Assembly: GCA_030704615.1 (NCBI GenBank) | Contig: CM060731.1 | Span: 74,690,756-74,754,755 of the forward strand | Direction of reading: 5' to 3' | Source of the DNA: Takakia lepidozioides | Taxonomy: Eukaryota > Streptophyta > Takakiopsida > Takakiales > Takakiaceae | DNA length: 64,000 nucleotides | Shown: positions 21,334 to 33,004 of the stretch, in pieces | How positions within the stretch are numbered: the first letter of the stretch is position 1 | Layout of the letters: each line of letters opens with the position of its first letter | Made by a program: the position numbers and the translations under genes | Notes under the pieces: generated by a model | What the model saw: only the letters and a program-made list of their open reading frames with translations | Told to the model about the DNA's origin: nothing | Databases searched by the model: none

Positions 21334-23252
21334 ACATGCCAGTGGGGGTTAATCAGCACAGGTGTAGTTGTTACTGACAATGTAAGTTCCTCAAAAGCCT
21401 GTTGACATTCAGCTGTCCATGCAAACTCTGCATCCTTCTTCAAAAGCTTGCTCAATGGTGTTGCTATCTGTGCATACCGTCTGACAAATCTTCTGTAATA
21501 ACTGGTTTGTCCAAGGAATCTCCTTAGACTCTTAACATTTACTGGTGGTGGAGAGGCTTTAATGCCTCTGTCTTTCTGGGATCCCACAAGAACCCCCTCT
21601 TAACACAATGTGTCCAAAAGTACTCCCATGATTTTACACAAAAAATACACTTCTCTGGATTCAGGCCCAGACTGCTCATCCTGCATCTGGCCAAACATTA
21701 CTCCAATTTATTCAAGTGCTCATTCTTAGAGTTGTACACACTGAAATAATCATCCAAGAACACCTGCATGAAATCACCATACTCATGGACTTGATTCACT
21801 TATCACTCTCTGAAAGTTGCTGCTGCAGGGTTACAAAGCCAAAAGGCATGACTTTGTATGCATAAGTCCCTAGTCTGTGATGAAAGCTTCTTTTCCCTGG
21901 TCTCTTTTCTGCCACTTGCACTTGGTTATACCCCCTGAAACCATCCATGAATGAGTACATCTCATGGCCTGCCACAGTGTCCAGTACCGCTTCTTGTGAA
22001 TGGGCAAGGGAAAGGATCTTTCTTTGTACAAGCATTCAACTTCATATAGTTCACACAAACTCTCAGTTTACCATTTTCTTGGGAAATATCACAATGGATG
22101 ACAACCAAGTTGTATATCTATCGGGTATATGAACTTAGCCTCAACCAACTTTTGATCTCTTCCCCAACCTTCTGTGCATATTTGGGATTCATTCTGTCCT
22201 TGCCTGTTTGATGGTACTGACCTTGGATTCCAGTTCAATCTTATGGTGACAATCTCAGGTGTATTCCTTTCAGATCCTCGAGTTCCAAGCAATAAATCCT
22301 CTGTATTTTGATGAACAACTCTTAGCTTCCTCAAAGAATTCTGGCTCCAAGTCAACCCCTAACTTTCACCATTTTCGGTTCCTCCTCAGTTCCCACATTC
22401 ACTTCTCTCACCTGCTCATCAGCTGTGATTGTCCAACCAGTCACTACTTCCTCCTGTAAACTCACACTGGCTGGTTCTTCTAGTATTTCCATTTCTCCCT
22501 CCCTCTCTTCATTAATTGTATGTGGTGGGTACCTGCTTGTTTCATCACCCTCAATGTGTTGCTGTTACTACACCACAGCAGATACCTTTTAAACCACTAG
22601 GCCTTCCAGTTGCATTTCTGCCAACCTGCTCCCACTCTGGGTGTGAAGTGAACAGGGTAGCTTCCTGCTCCTCATCCAGTCCTCCCCTCCAGTCATACTC
22701 TCTGACTCCTTGAGGTCTTTTCGTAGCAGGTAGTCCTACTAGATTTCTTAGTGGGTGATTTGTACTTGTGCATCCCATCATGCACAGTTGTACTGGGAAT
22801 TCCAGTCATGGATACCCTGGCCTGCTTCAGCCATGGTCGACCCACCAATAAGGAGTAAGCTTCACACGACATATCACTATTTTCAATACAGCAACTGTGA
22901 ATCTTAGTATCATCTTCTGAATCTGTATCTTAACTCCTCTTATCAAGCCCATTGGCTGAACACTTCTTTGATCTCTGGCCATTGTTACTGTGAATGGGGC
23001 TGGTTCATGTACTTAGACCAAGCTTCTCTGCCCTTAATTGGTCTGTCATGATATTCACTCTAGAGCCTCCATCTATCATACATCAGTCAGGTCGTGCTTC
23101 CAATTCCTAACTGGATTACTGGCATAGATCATCAAAGTCCATGACTGTTTCTCGCCCTTCCGACTTCACATTATAACTAGTCACCTTGCTGTTTCATGGC
23201 CTGTGCTCTCTGTCACATAAGCAATCTGATTGATTGCTTGATACAGCCTGTG
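21334..23252 (-). pseudogene. Element B protease and reverse transcriptase, decayed
   Basis: Read right to left on the minus strand. The region starts with LYQAINQIAYVTE just inside the 9-bp duplication of element D. A protease-like block follows (MIDGGSRVNIMTDQLRAEKL, about 23080-23020, with the DSGA-type motif altered), then a linker, then reverse transcriptase pieces in several frames: MYSFMDGFRGYNQVQVAEK at 21900-21960 (cf. the usual F-S-x-x-D-G-F-x-G-Y-N-Q), YAYKVMPFGF near 21850, VFLDDYFSV near 21745 and SLRRFLGQTSYYRRFVRRYA at 21490-21540. The end (TPVLINPHWHV) abuts element C. Many stops and frameshifts; not functional. Confidence 0.75.
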
Positions 23253-23261
23253 CCTACAATG
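23253..23261. repeat. 9-bp target duplication of element D (left copy)
   Basis: cctacaatg on the plus strand, i.e. cattgtagg on the minus strand. The second copy, in opposite orientation because of the inversion, is cattgtagg at 34010-34018. Nine base pairs is the typical Mutator-superfamily duplication length. Confidence 0.75.
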
Positions 23262-23290
23262 AGGTGTGCTATTTCATGAGCATGAGCGGC
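23262..23290. repeat. Element D terminal inverted repeat, left
   Basis: aggtgtgctatttcatgagc followed by atgagcggc. The 14-bp core gctatttcatgagc (23268-23281) is identical to 34026-34039. It starts directly after the 9-bp duplication. Confidence 0.75.
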
Positions 23291-23479
23291 ATGAATCAAA
23301 GTAGTAACACAATCGGTTTTCATGAGTAGAAAGTACAATTTTAAAATAAAAAACAATAAAAACTAAAAAAACAATAATTTAATGCAATGTGTCAGAAAAA
23401 CAAATATATTATTCGGCCCTTGAAGGAAAATTGCAGTTTTGACAGTTGTGTTCATGATATTTTCGTCTTCCGCTCATGC

Positions 23480-23960
23480 CAATTCCCAGCGACATGTGCA
23501 AATATGCGCCGAATTTCGCGTAATAGGGTCCCGTACCTGAAAAAACGGCGACGTATTTCGTGGTAATAGGTCTCTCTGGCGAAAAATGGTGCCGAATTCC
23601 GCGGCTATAGGTCCCCTCATGACAGGTAATTCGGCGCCATTTTTCTAGTGCATGTTCGGACTTAGCCAGTTTTCGGCGCAAAATAGGGAAATCGGCGCCA
23701 TTTCCAGACACTGTACCAGTGCATGTTGGGACTAGCCAGTTTTCGGCCAAAAAGAGAAATTCGGCGCCATTTTTTTCCAGACACGGTACCAGTGCATGTT
23801 GGGACTTAGCCAGTTTTCGGCCCCAAAAAGCGAAATTCGGCGCCATTTTCCCAGACACAGGTACCAGTGCATGTTGGGACTTAGCCAGTTTTTCGGCCCC
23901 AAAAAGAGAAATTCGGCGCCATTTTTCCAGAAATGGCCCCACAACTGCTTCTCTGTTGGA
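23480..23960. repeat. Subterminal tandem array of element D, units of about 75-80 bp
   Basis: At least four imperfect units, clearest at 23640-23930. Each contains aattcggcgccattttt, a 'ccagacac.ggtaccagtgcatg' stretch and ttgggacttagccagtttt. The half-palindrome attcggcgcc and the word ggacttagcca recur in the array at 33005-33697 at the other end of D, so the two arrays share building blocks. Confidence 0.8.
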
Positions 23961-24105
23961 TCTCAGTTTGAATGGAATATTGCCTCATTCCAGGAGTTTG
24001 GGTGCATTTCATTACACTGCAAAAAAAAAAATCTGATACAGCAAAATGCATTTGAAAATATCCATATGGAGGATTCCGTTTGCCCATCAATGATTTCTGG
24101 AATCC

Positions 24106-27100
24106 CTAAGGAGGAGTTTGTGCAGCTCGTTCACGCTCAACGCCGGTGCATGATATAAAGTCATCAATAGTCGCGTTCATCCTCAACCTCTTCAGGTAGA
24201 TGTAATACAGATGCTTGCACGGATAATACTTCGAACCCTTCTTTGCTTCCATCAACGAGAAGTCCGTACAATTGCAAGTTGGCTCCACTCCAAGTCGTAT
24301 TGTGTATACATCGTCGCGTACAGCCCGCCGGCCGTTGCATCCGATACAACACGCCCAAGGGCCGGGTGGGGGTACGTTCCACGGAGCTCTGAATAGTGGC
24401 AAGCCATCCCAAGAAGCATTGGCAATCCGAGTCTCATTCAACTTGTTGGGAGGGTGTCGTCTCTTCACTCTTCCGAATCGCATTGTGGGATGTGCAGAAT
24501 TGTCCAATCCGTCTCTACTGGACCGAGCAGTCTGCAATGGCTGGTCTGAGGAACCGAAATGCGTGGGCCGGGATGTCTGTGCGTTGCACCATTCGAATCC
24601 TGCTGCAGATAGAGCATCCGCCTCATTCTGAGAGAGGCTGCACCCGGTGCAACAGGCCAGACGCCCGGAGGCTCCGGCATTCCCTGAATCCCGTACTGGG
24701 CTTGCCAAATACACAGGTCATTATGTCGTGCCTACAGAACCAAAATGTCTGCGTTGTGGCGTGAGCAAATGTGGGAGTCAAAAATCTGCCGCTGAAATAA
24801 GGTACAGGTACAGCACACCGTGTGGGTTCCTCCGAATCATCTCACCACACGTGCTCTCGTATCCACCGGATGGCGCAGCACTTCCCTCGAAATGCCGGCA
24901 ATGTCCTCGCAATTCTCCACTGTGACTCCGACACTCTGTCTCCACAATGGGAATGTTGTACTGCTTTACTACAGATGGCTCGTTATGTTGCCGGGGCACG
25001 CGCCCTGTGCTCAAAGGAGATGGCGATCTTGAACGTGCAGGACTTGCGGTGCTCGATGAGACCTCCTCGGGCAACATCACGGGACCACGAGGGAGCGTGC
25101 GAATATTCTTGTCAGCTCGCCATGAATCCTCTTCTCCGCCAGGTGCCTCGTCAAGTCTTCGTCTCACTGGACGGGTATGAACATCTCCTTCCAAATGTTG
25201 GCCTCTTCGCAACAATGGCGTGTCCCGAAGGCCCTCTCGCAAGGCCGCCGCCCACTTTCAAGGATTTTCGATCTAGAGGCAGTCCGCATCAGCATTTCCG
25301 CATGTCCGGCCCCAAGCCCCACTGTTTCCCTTTCAAGAACTCGTTGTACCTGCATTGCTGCATAATTGACCTCACAATGTCCTCCGTTGTGGCAGTGAGG
25401 ATGTCCACCAGATGCGCCGCAGAGGAGGCACGCCAGGAAGAGTGCACTGATTCGGCATGTTTGTCGTGGCATGTTGGTGTCGGAGTCGAGACACATTTCC
25501 TGCACAAGCACATGTTGAGGTTACAAGCAAGTTACAAATATGGCCAAGAATAATATTCAACGGGACGCAATTCGTGCAACTCACCTCCCGCATATAGTCG
25601 CCGAACTGGAGGAAACGATAATGCCACCATGCTAGCCAACTGACCATTGCTCCCTCGTCTGTTTCCTTACAGCACCTGACGATGTCCACCAAGCCCGTAT
25701 GCATGCAAACTGTGTCTCTGCATCATCCAAGGTGGGAGCGCGCTTCCACGCAAGGCACATGGAATGGTGCTCCTCTCTGAAATCTGGCGCCACGAGCCTG
25801 GTTGTGTACTGCGAAAGGCTCTGTAGAAAATGGAACCACAAGATCTCTCCTTGCCTTCCATGGGAACATTGGGGTCTTGCCCGTACACCCTTCGGATGGC
25901 AGCCCAATTTGCTTGTGCGTTGTCCGCCATGAAACCACGGAAATTGGGAGGGGGCAATCCCGCCTTGGCCATCTGTTCGTTTATTCCCTGCCAAAGAAGC
26001 ATCTCTGATTGTGTGTCCTCTCATTTCATCTCACAAATAGCATTGTCATTAGCATCCTGCAGTGGGTGTCGTAGACATGTGCACCCATTGTCACCCACTG
26101 GTGATTTGTAATTCGCTTGATATGGTCGAACATGACCCAACTGTTTGACAAGTTCCCACTCGTCATCCTGTCGACCAGTTCGACGCCGCTGCCAGGTCCA
26201 CACGTGGACATTTTGAATACGAAACAACGATCTGCCTGCCTCAATCCCTTGTCCTGGAAACCTACTTCCATGAATGTAGTCATATCCACATCGTCGCTTC
26301 ACCTCCAGAATGGAGTGCATATCCGAGCCACGCCCAATTTTCTGTTTGCATGAGACAATGTGGTTTCGGACATTTGGTGAACATAATGGACACCCGACTC
26401 CAGCAATGCCTCCATTTCCTTCTCGTCGAGAGGAACTCTATCGGAGCCGTCTTCCGACATAATTCTGGCCAATGACATCTTATGGGCGGCTTGGAGCTGT
26501 ATCTGTTTGGGTTTGGCACCCGGTCTCAACTTACCTCCTCCTGAACGAGCTGCTCTGCTTCGTTGGCAGCCTCCCGCGAGTTCCCCTCGCCAATTTGTGA
26601 CAATGGGAACCAACGTGTATGCAAGCTCGGGTGAGGTCAGGGAAACGGTGCAACACATAGAACTGCTTGGCATTACAAACAGACATGCAGTGTGGTGGTT
26701 CTTTGCCAATGCGCACACTTAAATGTGGAGTTCGGAACCTTCTCCTGAGCTCGAAATGGTTGGTGAGCTGTGCCTGTCCAATCGGTCTCGTTCCTGTGAC
26801 CTCTGGATTTAAAGTGGAAGCAAGTTGGGGAGAAACACCGCAACGCGCCCCCAGCACAACAACGTAGCGCACCCGCACACCATCGAGCATCTTCATGCTG
26901 GTGGTTTTGGTAACGCACCAAGGATGACCGTCATGTTTTCTATCCATATCTGTCAACATTCCGGACGCCCTCGAGTAGTCCGCACCGAGGAGGGAACTCA
27001 AAGAAGATATTACCGTCGACGTCGGCGGGAAGGCATGTAACCGATTTAATTGCGAACTTGCTGTAGTCCAGCCCGGCCAGCTCCGACCGGGTCCTCCAGG

Positions 27101-27356
27101 TGAAGCCCTCGCAGAATTTCAAGAATAGATCGAACTGCGGTGCTCGTGCTGGGAATATGACTCCCTCCTCCACTGACGTCCATTGAGGACTTGCCTGATC
27201 TCCAGGACGACCTCGGAACTTCCATGACTCGTCTGAGTCGGACAGGTTGTGAACCCGGTTCTCGCTCGTCTTCATGGATGGGTTCGGCTCTGGATTTACT
27301 TCGTTGCGGATTGTTTCGTGGAAGGCGCCAGGATAGAAGGTGCATTTGGCGGGCAA
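24106..27356 (-). pseudogene. Element D transposase (MULE type with SWIM zinc finger), frameshifted
   Basis: Minus-strand blocks in order: an N-terminal region at 26940-27356 (WRTRSELAGLDYSKFAIKSV, DVDGNIFFEFPPRCG); a zone at 26299-26720 (LQAAHKMSLARIMSEDGSDR); the catalytic core at 25632-26320 (WVMFDHIKRI, WVTMGAHVYDTHCRMLMT, then NFRGFMADNAQANWAAIRRV and ERSC..FHFLQSLSQY); and a SWIM zinc finger in 24106-24714 (CNCTDF...YYPCKHLYYI, CxC...CxH). Order and motifs fit plant MuDR-type transposases, which bind terminal inverted repeats and cut DNA with a DDE site. Several frameshifts and stops (near 26020, 25640 and across 24720-25240) make this copy inactive as read, unless some gaps are introns. 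Confidence 0.75.
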
Positions 27357-27479
27357 ATGAAGCCCAACAGCCCTGTATATGACGCTGTCCGATGGTGGAA
27401 CTCGCCATTCCTGCCATCGCCGAAATCATCGTGGAGCACAACAATACTCTCAACAACAAGGCCGTTAGAGTCCTTCCTT

Positions 27480-28575
27480 TCCTTCTCCAAAAAAACCGAC
27501 CCCGGTTTTAGGTGGTATCAAACGCACAGATATTTCTCCATCACCCGGCAGGTGTCCCCTCTGCACGGAAATGAAGCTCTATGCTCGTGAGGAGGGCAGT
27601 ACACTGTAGCGCTCGGGTTTTCCGCCATGGGAGATGTGCACACAAGACTGCCAGGATGGCGTGCTGGGAGCTCCCTGGTAGAAGGGGGTGCAGCGATGGG
27701 AATGAATGCGATGCCGATTTGTCCGGGCCGAGCGAAGCCTGATCCAAATCCAGGGAGCCAACTATCTCAAAATACACAGTCAGAGTGTTAATGACCTTGT
27801 CTCCGGAATGCGGCCCCTGGTCTTTGCGCAATAACTGCCAACGGTATGCAGTCAGAAAGTGGGGGGCTCCGGATGATGACGCTGAAGGGAGAAGCCGGCA
27901 CTGCCGTCACATTACTACCCCCGAATGGAAATTCGGCACCCAATATCCAACAGAGGAAGCCCGGATGAAGTCGCCTCGGGCTCAGAGGCCGGTCGTGTGC
28001 GACAGAGAACATCCCCTGGATGGAGATTCGGCGCCGAATTTCCATCCGGGCCCCCCAAAGGGAGTCGTGTCGGGGGGGTCAGGCCGAAAACTGGACGGCA
28101 TAAAAACATCCCCAGATGGAAAATGGCGCCGAATTTCCATCCGGGGCGGTTCGGATGCAGTCGGGGAGGGGGGAGTGGCCGGCACTTGGCCGTCACATTT
28201 CAACCCCCGGACGGAAATTCGGCACGAATATCGAAACAGGGGACGCCCGGATGAAGTCGCCTCGGGCGTAGAGGTCGGCACGTGTTTGACAGAGAGCATC
28301 CCCTGGATGGAGATTCGGCGCCGAATTTCCATCCGGCCCCTCCCAAAGGAAGTCGTGTCGGGGTCAGAACCGAAAACTGGCCGACATAAAAACCTCCCTA
28401 GATGGGAAAACGGCGCCGAATTTCAATCCGGGGCCGTTCCAATGCAGTCGGGGAAGGGGGAGAGGTCGGCACCTGGCCATCATATTTCAACCCCTGACGG
28501 AAATTCGGCACAGAATATCCAACAGAGCGGCGGAGAGGCCGGCACCTCTCCGACAGAGACCATCCCCCGGATGGA
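27480..28575. repeat. Element D long tandem repeat, units of about 300 bp
   Basis: From about 27890 the sequence repeats with a period near 300 bp (units near 27890-28190, 28190-28490 and a partial one to about 28570). Each unit has cccc.gacggaaattcggcac, then gcccggatgaagtcgcctcggg, catcccctggatggagattc with ggcgccgaatttccatccgg, and aaactgg.cg.cataaaaac. Each unit contains two ggcgccgaatttccatcc half or full palindromes. The stretch 27480-27890 shows no gene I can support. Confidence 0.75.
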
Positions 28576-28885
28576 ATTTCGGCGCCGAATTTCCATCCTA
28601 CAGGTAAGTGGAATCCCGGATGGATGGAAATTCGGCGCCGAATTTCCATCCGGCAGGTAAGTGGAATCCCGGATGGATGGAAATTCGGCGCCGAATTTCC
28701 ATCCCGCAGGTAAGTGGAATCCGGATGGAACGAAATTCGGCGCCGAATTTCCATCCTGCAGGTAACTCGAATCCCGGATGGATGGAAATTCGGTGCCGAA
28801 TTTCCATCCAGCAGGTAATTCGAATCCCGGATAAATGGAATTCGGCGCGAATTTCCATTCGCCATGAATTTCATCGCTCTCAGAA
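28575..28885. repeat. Element D array of perfect 26-30-bp palindromes, units of about 57 bp
   Basis: Five or six units, each a palindrome centred on GGCGCC whose 20-bp core is GAAATTCGGCGCCGAATTTC. In several units it extends through ggatg on the left and catcc on the right to 30 bp. The palindromes are joined by spacers such as tgcaggtaagtggaatcccg. Centres lie near 28588, 28639, 28692, 28743, 28797 and 28845; the last two units carry single changes. Confidence 0.9.
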
Positions 28886-29045
28886 ATTACCTTCCTGCAG
28901 GTAATTCCCAGATGAGAATTACCTTCCTGCAGGTAATTTGCAGATGAAAATTACCTTCCTGCAGGTAATTCCTATCGATGCCGGTAGGAAGGTAACTCCT
29001 CGTTCAGAATTACCTGCACGAAGGTAATTCTGAGCGATGAAATAC
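28886..29045. repeat. Element D short inverted and direct repeats of 'attaccttcctgcaggtaat'
   Basis: Three or four units of about 32 bp, each the palindrome-like attaccttcctgcaggtaatt around a central ctgcag. Near 29020 one unit is inverted (attacctgcacgaaggtaat). Confidence 0.85.
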
Positions 29046-29560
29046 ATGGCGAATGGAAATTCGGCGCCGAATATCCATACGCCAGCGATCCGACTTACCT
29101 GCAGGATGGAAATTCGGCGCCAAATTTCCATCCATCCGGGATTCCACTTACCTGCTGGATGGAAATTCGGCGCCAAATTTGCATTCATCCGGTATTCGAA
29201 TTACATGCCGGATGGAAATTCGGCGCCGGATTTCCATCCGCGCGCTTCTGAATTACCTGCGTGAGGGAAATTTGGCGCGCCGCCCGACCTGCGCCGATGG
29301 AAATTCGGCGCCAGATTTCCATCCGCGCGCTTCCGAATTACCTGCGTGAGGGAAATTTGGCGCGACGCCCTACTTGCGCGGATGGAAATCCGGCGCCGGA
29401 TTTCCATCCGCGCGCTTCTGAATTACCTGCGTGAGGGAAATTTCCAGCGCCGCCTACCTTGCTGGATGGAAATTCCGCGCTCCGAATTACCTGCGCCAGA
29501 ATTCCATCGTGCAGCGCTCCGAATTACCTCTACGTTGGAAATTCCGGGACTGTTTACGTC
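29046..29560. repeat. Element D array alternating palindromes with 'aattacctgcgtgagggaaat' units
   Basis: The palindrome ggaaattcggcgcc(g/a)(a/g)atttcc recurs near 29060, 29113, 29170, 29225, 29310 and 29400. It alternates with cgcgcttctgaattacctgc and gtgagggaaatttggcgcg. Period is 55-80 bp and less regular than the 57-bp array. The two outer arrays read towards each other across 28886-29045. Confidence 0.85.
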
Positions 29561-29599
29561 GATTTTCATCCGACATGGAGGGCTTCATCCGACATTTAA

Positions 29600-32500
29600 T
29601 TGCGCAGTTGGGCAATAAATGTCGACCGCCGTCGGTTATCATTTGGGCTGGCGACGCATGGCTTCCTGGACACGTACCCTAAATCTCATGCTAATCTTGG
29701 CTTAACATGCTATTCGAGGCATGTACCCCAAAAAAGGAGATCTTTTTGGCTGGGACTTATGCCGCCTGAAGGGCGTGGCTCTCCTGAGAGAGACCTCACA
29801 TCCAGACCGCGGCGGAAGTTGAAAGCTCTGTACTACGGACGACGGCCAATCTCCCGCATGGCCAAACTGAAGCTCCAGCAGGAGATTCCAGTGTCTTGCT
29901 CACAACCTGCGCCAACTGAAGCCGAGTACTCTCAGGCAAGCCACTTCTGCTTTCGGTTTGTTCGATTTATTTTTTGCTTTCGCTTTGTTACCTCGCTTTG
30001 TTTTTGCATCTTCATCCTGGTTTCGCTGTATGAGTGAACTTTAGATAGTTGAGTGAACCTTAGATTGTTTGCAATGCGTGTGCAAATCCAGCAGCTCTGG
30101 AGAAGGCTGCTTGTGCATGTCATTCTCAGGCAATGGTTGCATTTGTTTTCATTGTTGTTGCATGACTCTCCATACTTCCTAAACTTGTTATGTTTTCATT
30201 TTTGCTACACGATTGTTGCTATGGTGGTTGCGCTGCTCGTTGCGATGCTGCTTTTTGCACCGATGTTGGTTTTCACGATTTTTGTCAATGACAGAGTGAC
30301 GACGAGCCCGGCACGCTGGTGGTATCATCGACAGCTCCAACTCATCGCATGTTTGAATCGCCCAACTTGGGGCGAGAGGGCAAACTTAAGCCTTTTGTTG
30401 GTGGACGGGAGGACTTGCAACGACAGTACGACAGAGTAGGCATTGGGGAGGTTGGTGCAGGCGGCATGGCAGATGAAGGGCGTGAGGACATGAGGACAGC
30501 AGATCCGGCAATGGAGGTTGTTCATGCACATGCAGTAGGGCCCGCCCACGCAAAGAAAAAGAAGAAAGCTAAGCATATGCAATCCCCGGCGAGAGAGCAG
30601 TTACGGGCTGCGGAGGGGGGAGTGAGCAGTGCGCGCGAGGGTGTCAGTTCGCCTCAATCAAAGGTGGTCGTCCTGGAGGGCTCCCCTGCTGCTAGCCCTA
30701 GTAAGAAACAGAAAGCCCGTGAGAGAGCAAAAGAGAGGGCAAAAGAGCAGACGAGACAGAATGCTAGCCAGGAGGAAAGAGAAAAGGCAGCTGAAGAGGC
30801 CAGGGGTGCCCAAATGACAGATGCCAATGTAAGCGAGGGACGCACAGAGACGGTGGATCCCTCCAAGACACCACAGAGAGGCAGTAACACACCGGTTAGA
30901 CCATCGCGGGCAAGAGCAGCCCCCGCAATTACCCATACGGTGGAGAGTGGAGGAGAGGAAAGAACACCTGAAAGAGCACGGATTGTGCAAGTTCCAGGTG
31001 AAGCCAGGGAGAGGGCAGTAGAGACGGGGAGAGTGCTGGAGGTGGTTTCGCAGGTGGCTGACCCTGTTGAGGAGGACGACAGGGAGCTTTCTGACCAGGA
31101 TGACATCCTCCCGGACATCCCCAGGCCCCAAACCCGGAGCATACAGGCTGGATTTGGCGGTCCTGGTGGGCTGCCGGAAAACCCCTCTACAGCAGACGTC
31201 ATGTCTGAGGCGGATATGAAGTTGGCCGCTGCCAAGATGTTGGAGGCAACCCACAGCAACATTGGCAGGGTGCTGGGGGGATGGTGTACCCGGCCAAGCT
31301 TCGAATTCCCCTTTGCCGCTTGGTGTCATTGCAGGTGGTGAGACCTGCCCTCCCAGGCGATATCAACAAAGCTGAAATTCTCTTTCCGGGATGGATATCG
31401 AATGGGGTCTGCCGCCTTTTACGTTTCCATTGAGAACGACCACGGAGCTTCCCGTGCCCACACTTCCGATGAGGTGGACAAATGGGGTCCCCATTGGCAA
31501 ACGCGAAATGAGGAGTTCGAGAGATCGATTGCTAGTGATCCTCTTTTCCAGCACTTGTCCGGTAAGATGTTCTACGTGTGGGACGACAATCATCGCCTCC
31601 TGGCATGGATGGAGCACATTGCCCAAGCCCACCCCAACGACCTCGATTGGCATTTCGCCGTGGATTGTGTTGTGCTGAAGGTTGCGGGGCCCAAAGATCG
31701 CAGTCTTCTCAAAGCTGCAATGACCGACATCAACTCGTAAGCTACAACCCCTCTCGCTTTTGGACTTTGAATTTGGAAGTCATTTCATTGCGAATCCTCA
31801 TATATGATGAAAATTCCCATTTCAGTATTGTTTGATGGAAATGTGGCACTGCAGGGTGACTGAGAATGCCTTCATTGCCACCAACTTGTCCCATATGCTC
31901 TTCCGAGTGAAGGATGTCGGGAAGCAGGGGGTGCAAGAGTTTGCCAATTCCCTCAGTGCCGACCTCCTGCGCAAGTCGGAGGCAAAGGTAGACAGAACCT
32001 GGTATAGGCTGAGCGTCGACGCCATGGTGGACTACATATTTCGGGTAAAGCTCCTGACAGTTTTGTTGAGCTAATCTGTCTCTCCTCCCCCAATAGAAGA
32101 AATTGTGTTGAGCAGGATCTCTAATCTTATGTGCGCATTCTTGACAGACGAAAATACAGCAGGATTTGGCACATGCGCGGAGGTTCTACATGGAGTCAGA
32201 GGAGAAGAATCCAACCCTCCCGGAACTCGAATCGTATGTCAAAGCTGCGGAGGTGAGGGCCCGCATAAAGTACAAGTCGCGGATGGTAAAGTACGTGGCC
32301 ATAGCTGATCCCGCCCTTAGTGCCGACTTTCTGGTGGAGGTGGGGAAGCACTACTCTCGCGCTCTGAAGCCCACGATGACATTGGAGAAGCTCCATCGTC
32401 TAGCCACATCCTGTGTGGATGCAACAGAAAAGGTGATACATTCTTAACAAATTGTGGTGGCAACAACTCCTTTTTGTGGTGTTTGGCGCTTACGAATATG

Positions 32501-32951
32501 CTGGGTGGTTGGACAGACCTGGTGGCTCCAAATCTGGAATGGTTCCCAAAGTACCAGGGACATGTGGAGCTTCCCCAAACCGGACAAACTCTCTGACCCC
32601 ACATTCGACATGTGGATGAACCGCATGACATGGTGGTTTCAGGTACTTCCCCACGCTTCGTTTGGGGCTTCTACTCTAGTAGGGGTGGATTCATTGTATT
32701 TTTTGAGGAAAGCGATCTGATGGACAATCTCCACAAGTGACGACGAATGCGCAAGAGCAGCTGGACACACAAGCACATCAGTTCAAGATGGAGATATCTC
32801 TTGCAGCAGAGAGCCTACGTGACTATGTGACGAGGTACTTTCTGCTCTACAAAACCAACCTATTTTTTCGGGAGATAGCAGATGCTCGCCGGAGCCACGA
32901 GTTCACCGACCAGCCGAACGCGGACAAAGCAGCAATGCGCCTTTTGTACAG
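29600..32951 (+). CDS. Element D spliced gene: ParB-like 'DNHR' region, N-terminal part of a methylase protein
   Basis: Plus-strand exons by splice signals: a first block at 29605-29937 (donor uncertain); about 30296-31269 (acceptor aatgacag; charged low-complexity region rich in Lys/Glu/Ala); 31334-31736; 31855-32044; 32148-32432; 32517-32642; 32713-32951. Phases agree from 31736 on. One frameshift lies near 31400. The 31.4-31.7 kb exon reads FERSIASDPLFQHLSGKMFY, then VWDDNHRLLAWMEHIAQAHP and DWHFAVDCVVLKV. The D-x-N-H-R followed by a helix and a beta strand resembles the DGNHR motif of ParB/sulfiredoxin-fold domains. Later exons are helical (LPELESYVKAAEVRARIKYK). The last donor (32952) opens an intron holding the array at 33005-33697. 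Undoing the inversion, the next exon would be the methylase block ending at 36172, giving one ParB-like/methylase protein. The ParB link is my inference. Confidence 0.55.
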
Positions 32952-33004
32952 GTACATACGCGCTGCCTTTCTTTCAAGTCCTGGCATTTCAAGATGTTAG
33001 AGGC

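Noticed and set aside
28575-29045. CRISPR-like regular repeat/spacer pattern
   Set aside because: Repeats are palindromes with near-identical spacers in a eukaryotic transposon. No cas-like genes are present, and the spacers are not unique sequences.
30654-31329. Long open frames on the minus strand (up to 223 codons)
   Set aside because: They are antisense to the charged low-complexity exon of the plus-strand gene, whose GC-rich codons lack stops on both strands. Their translations show no family motif.
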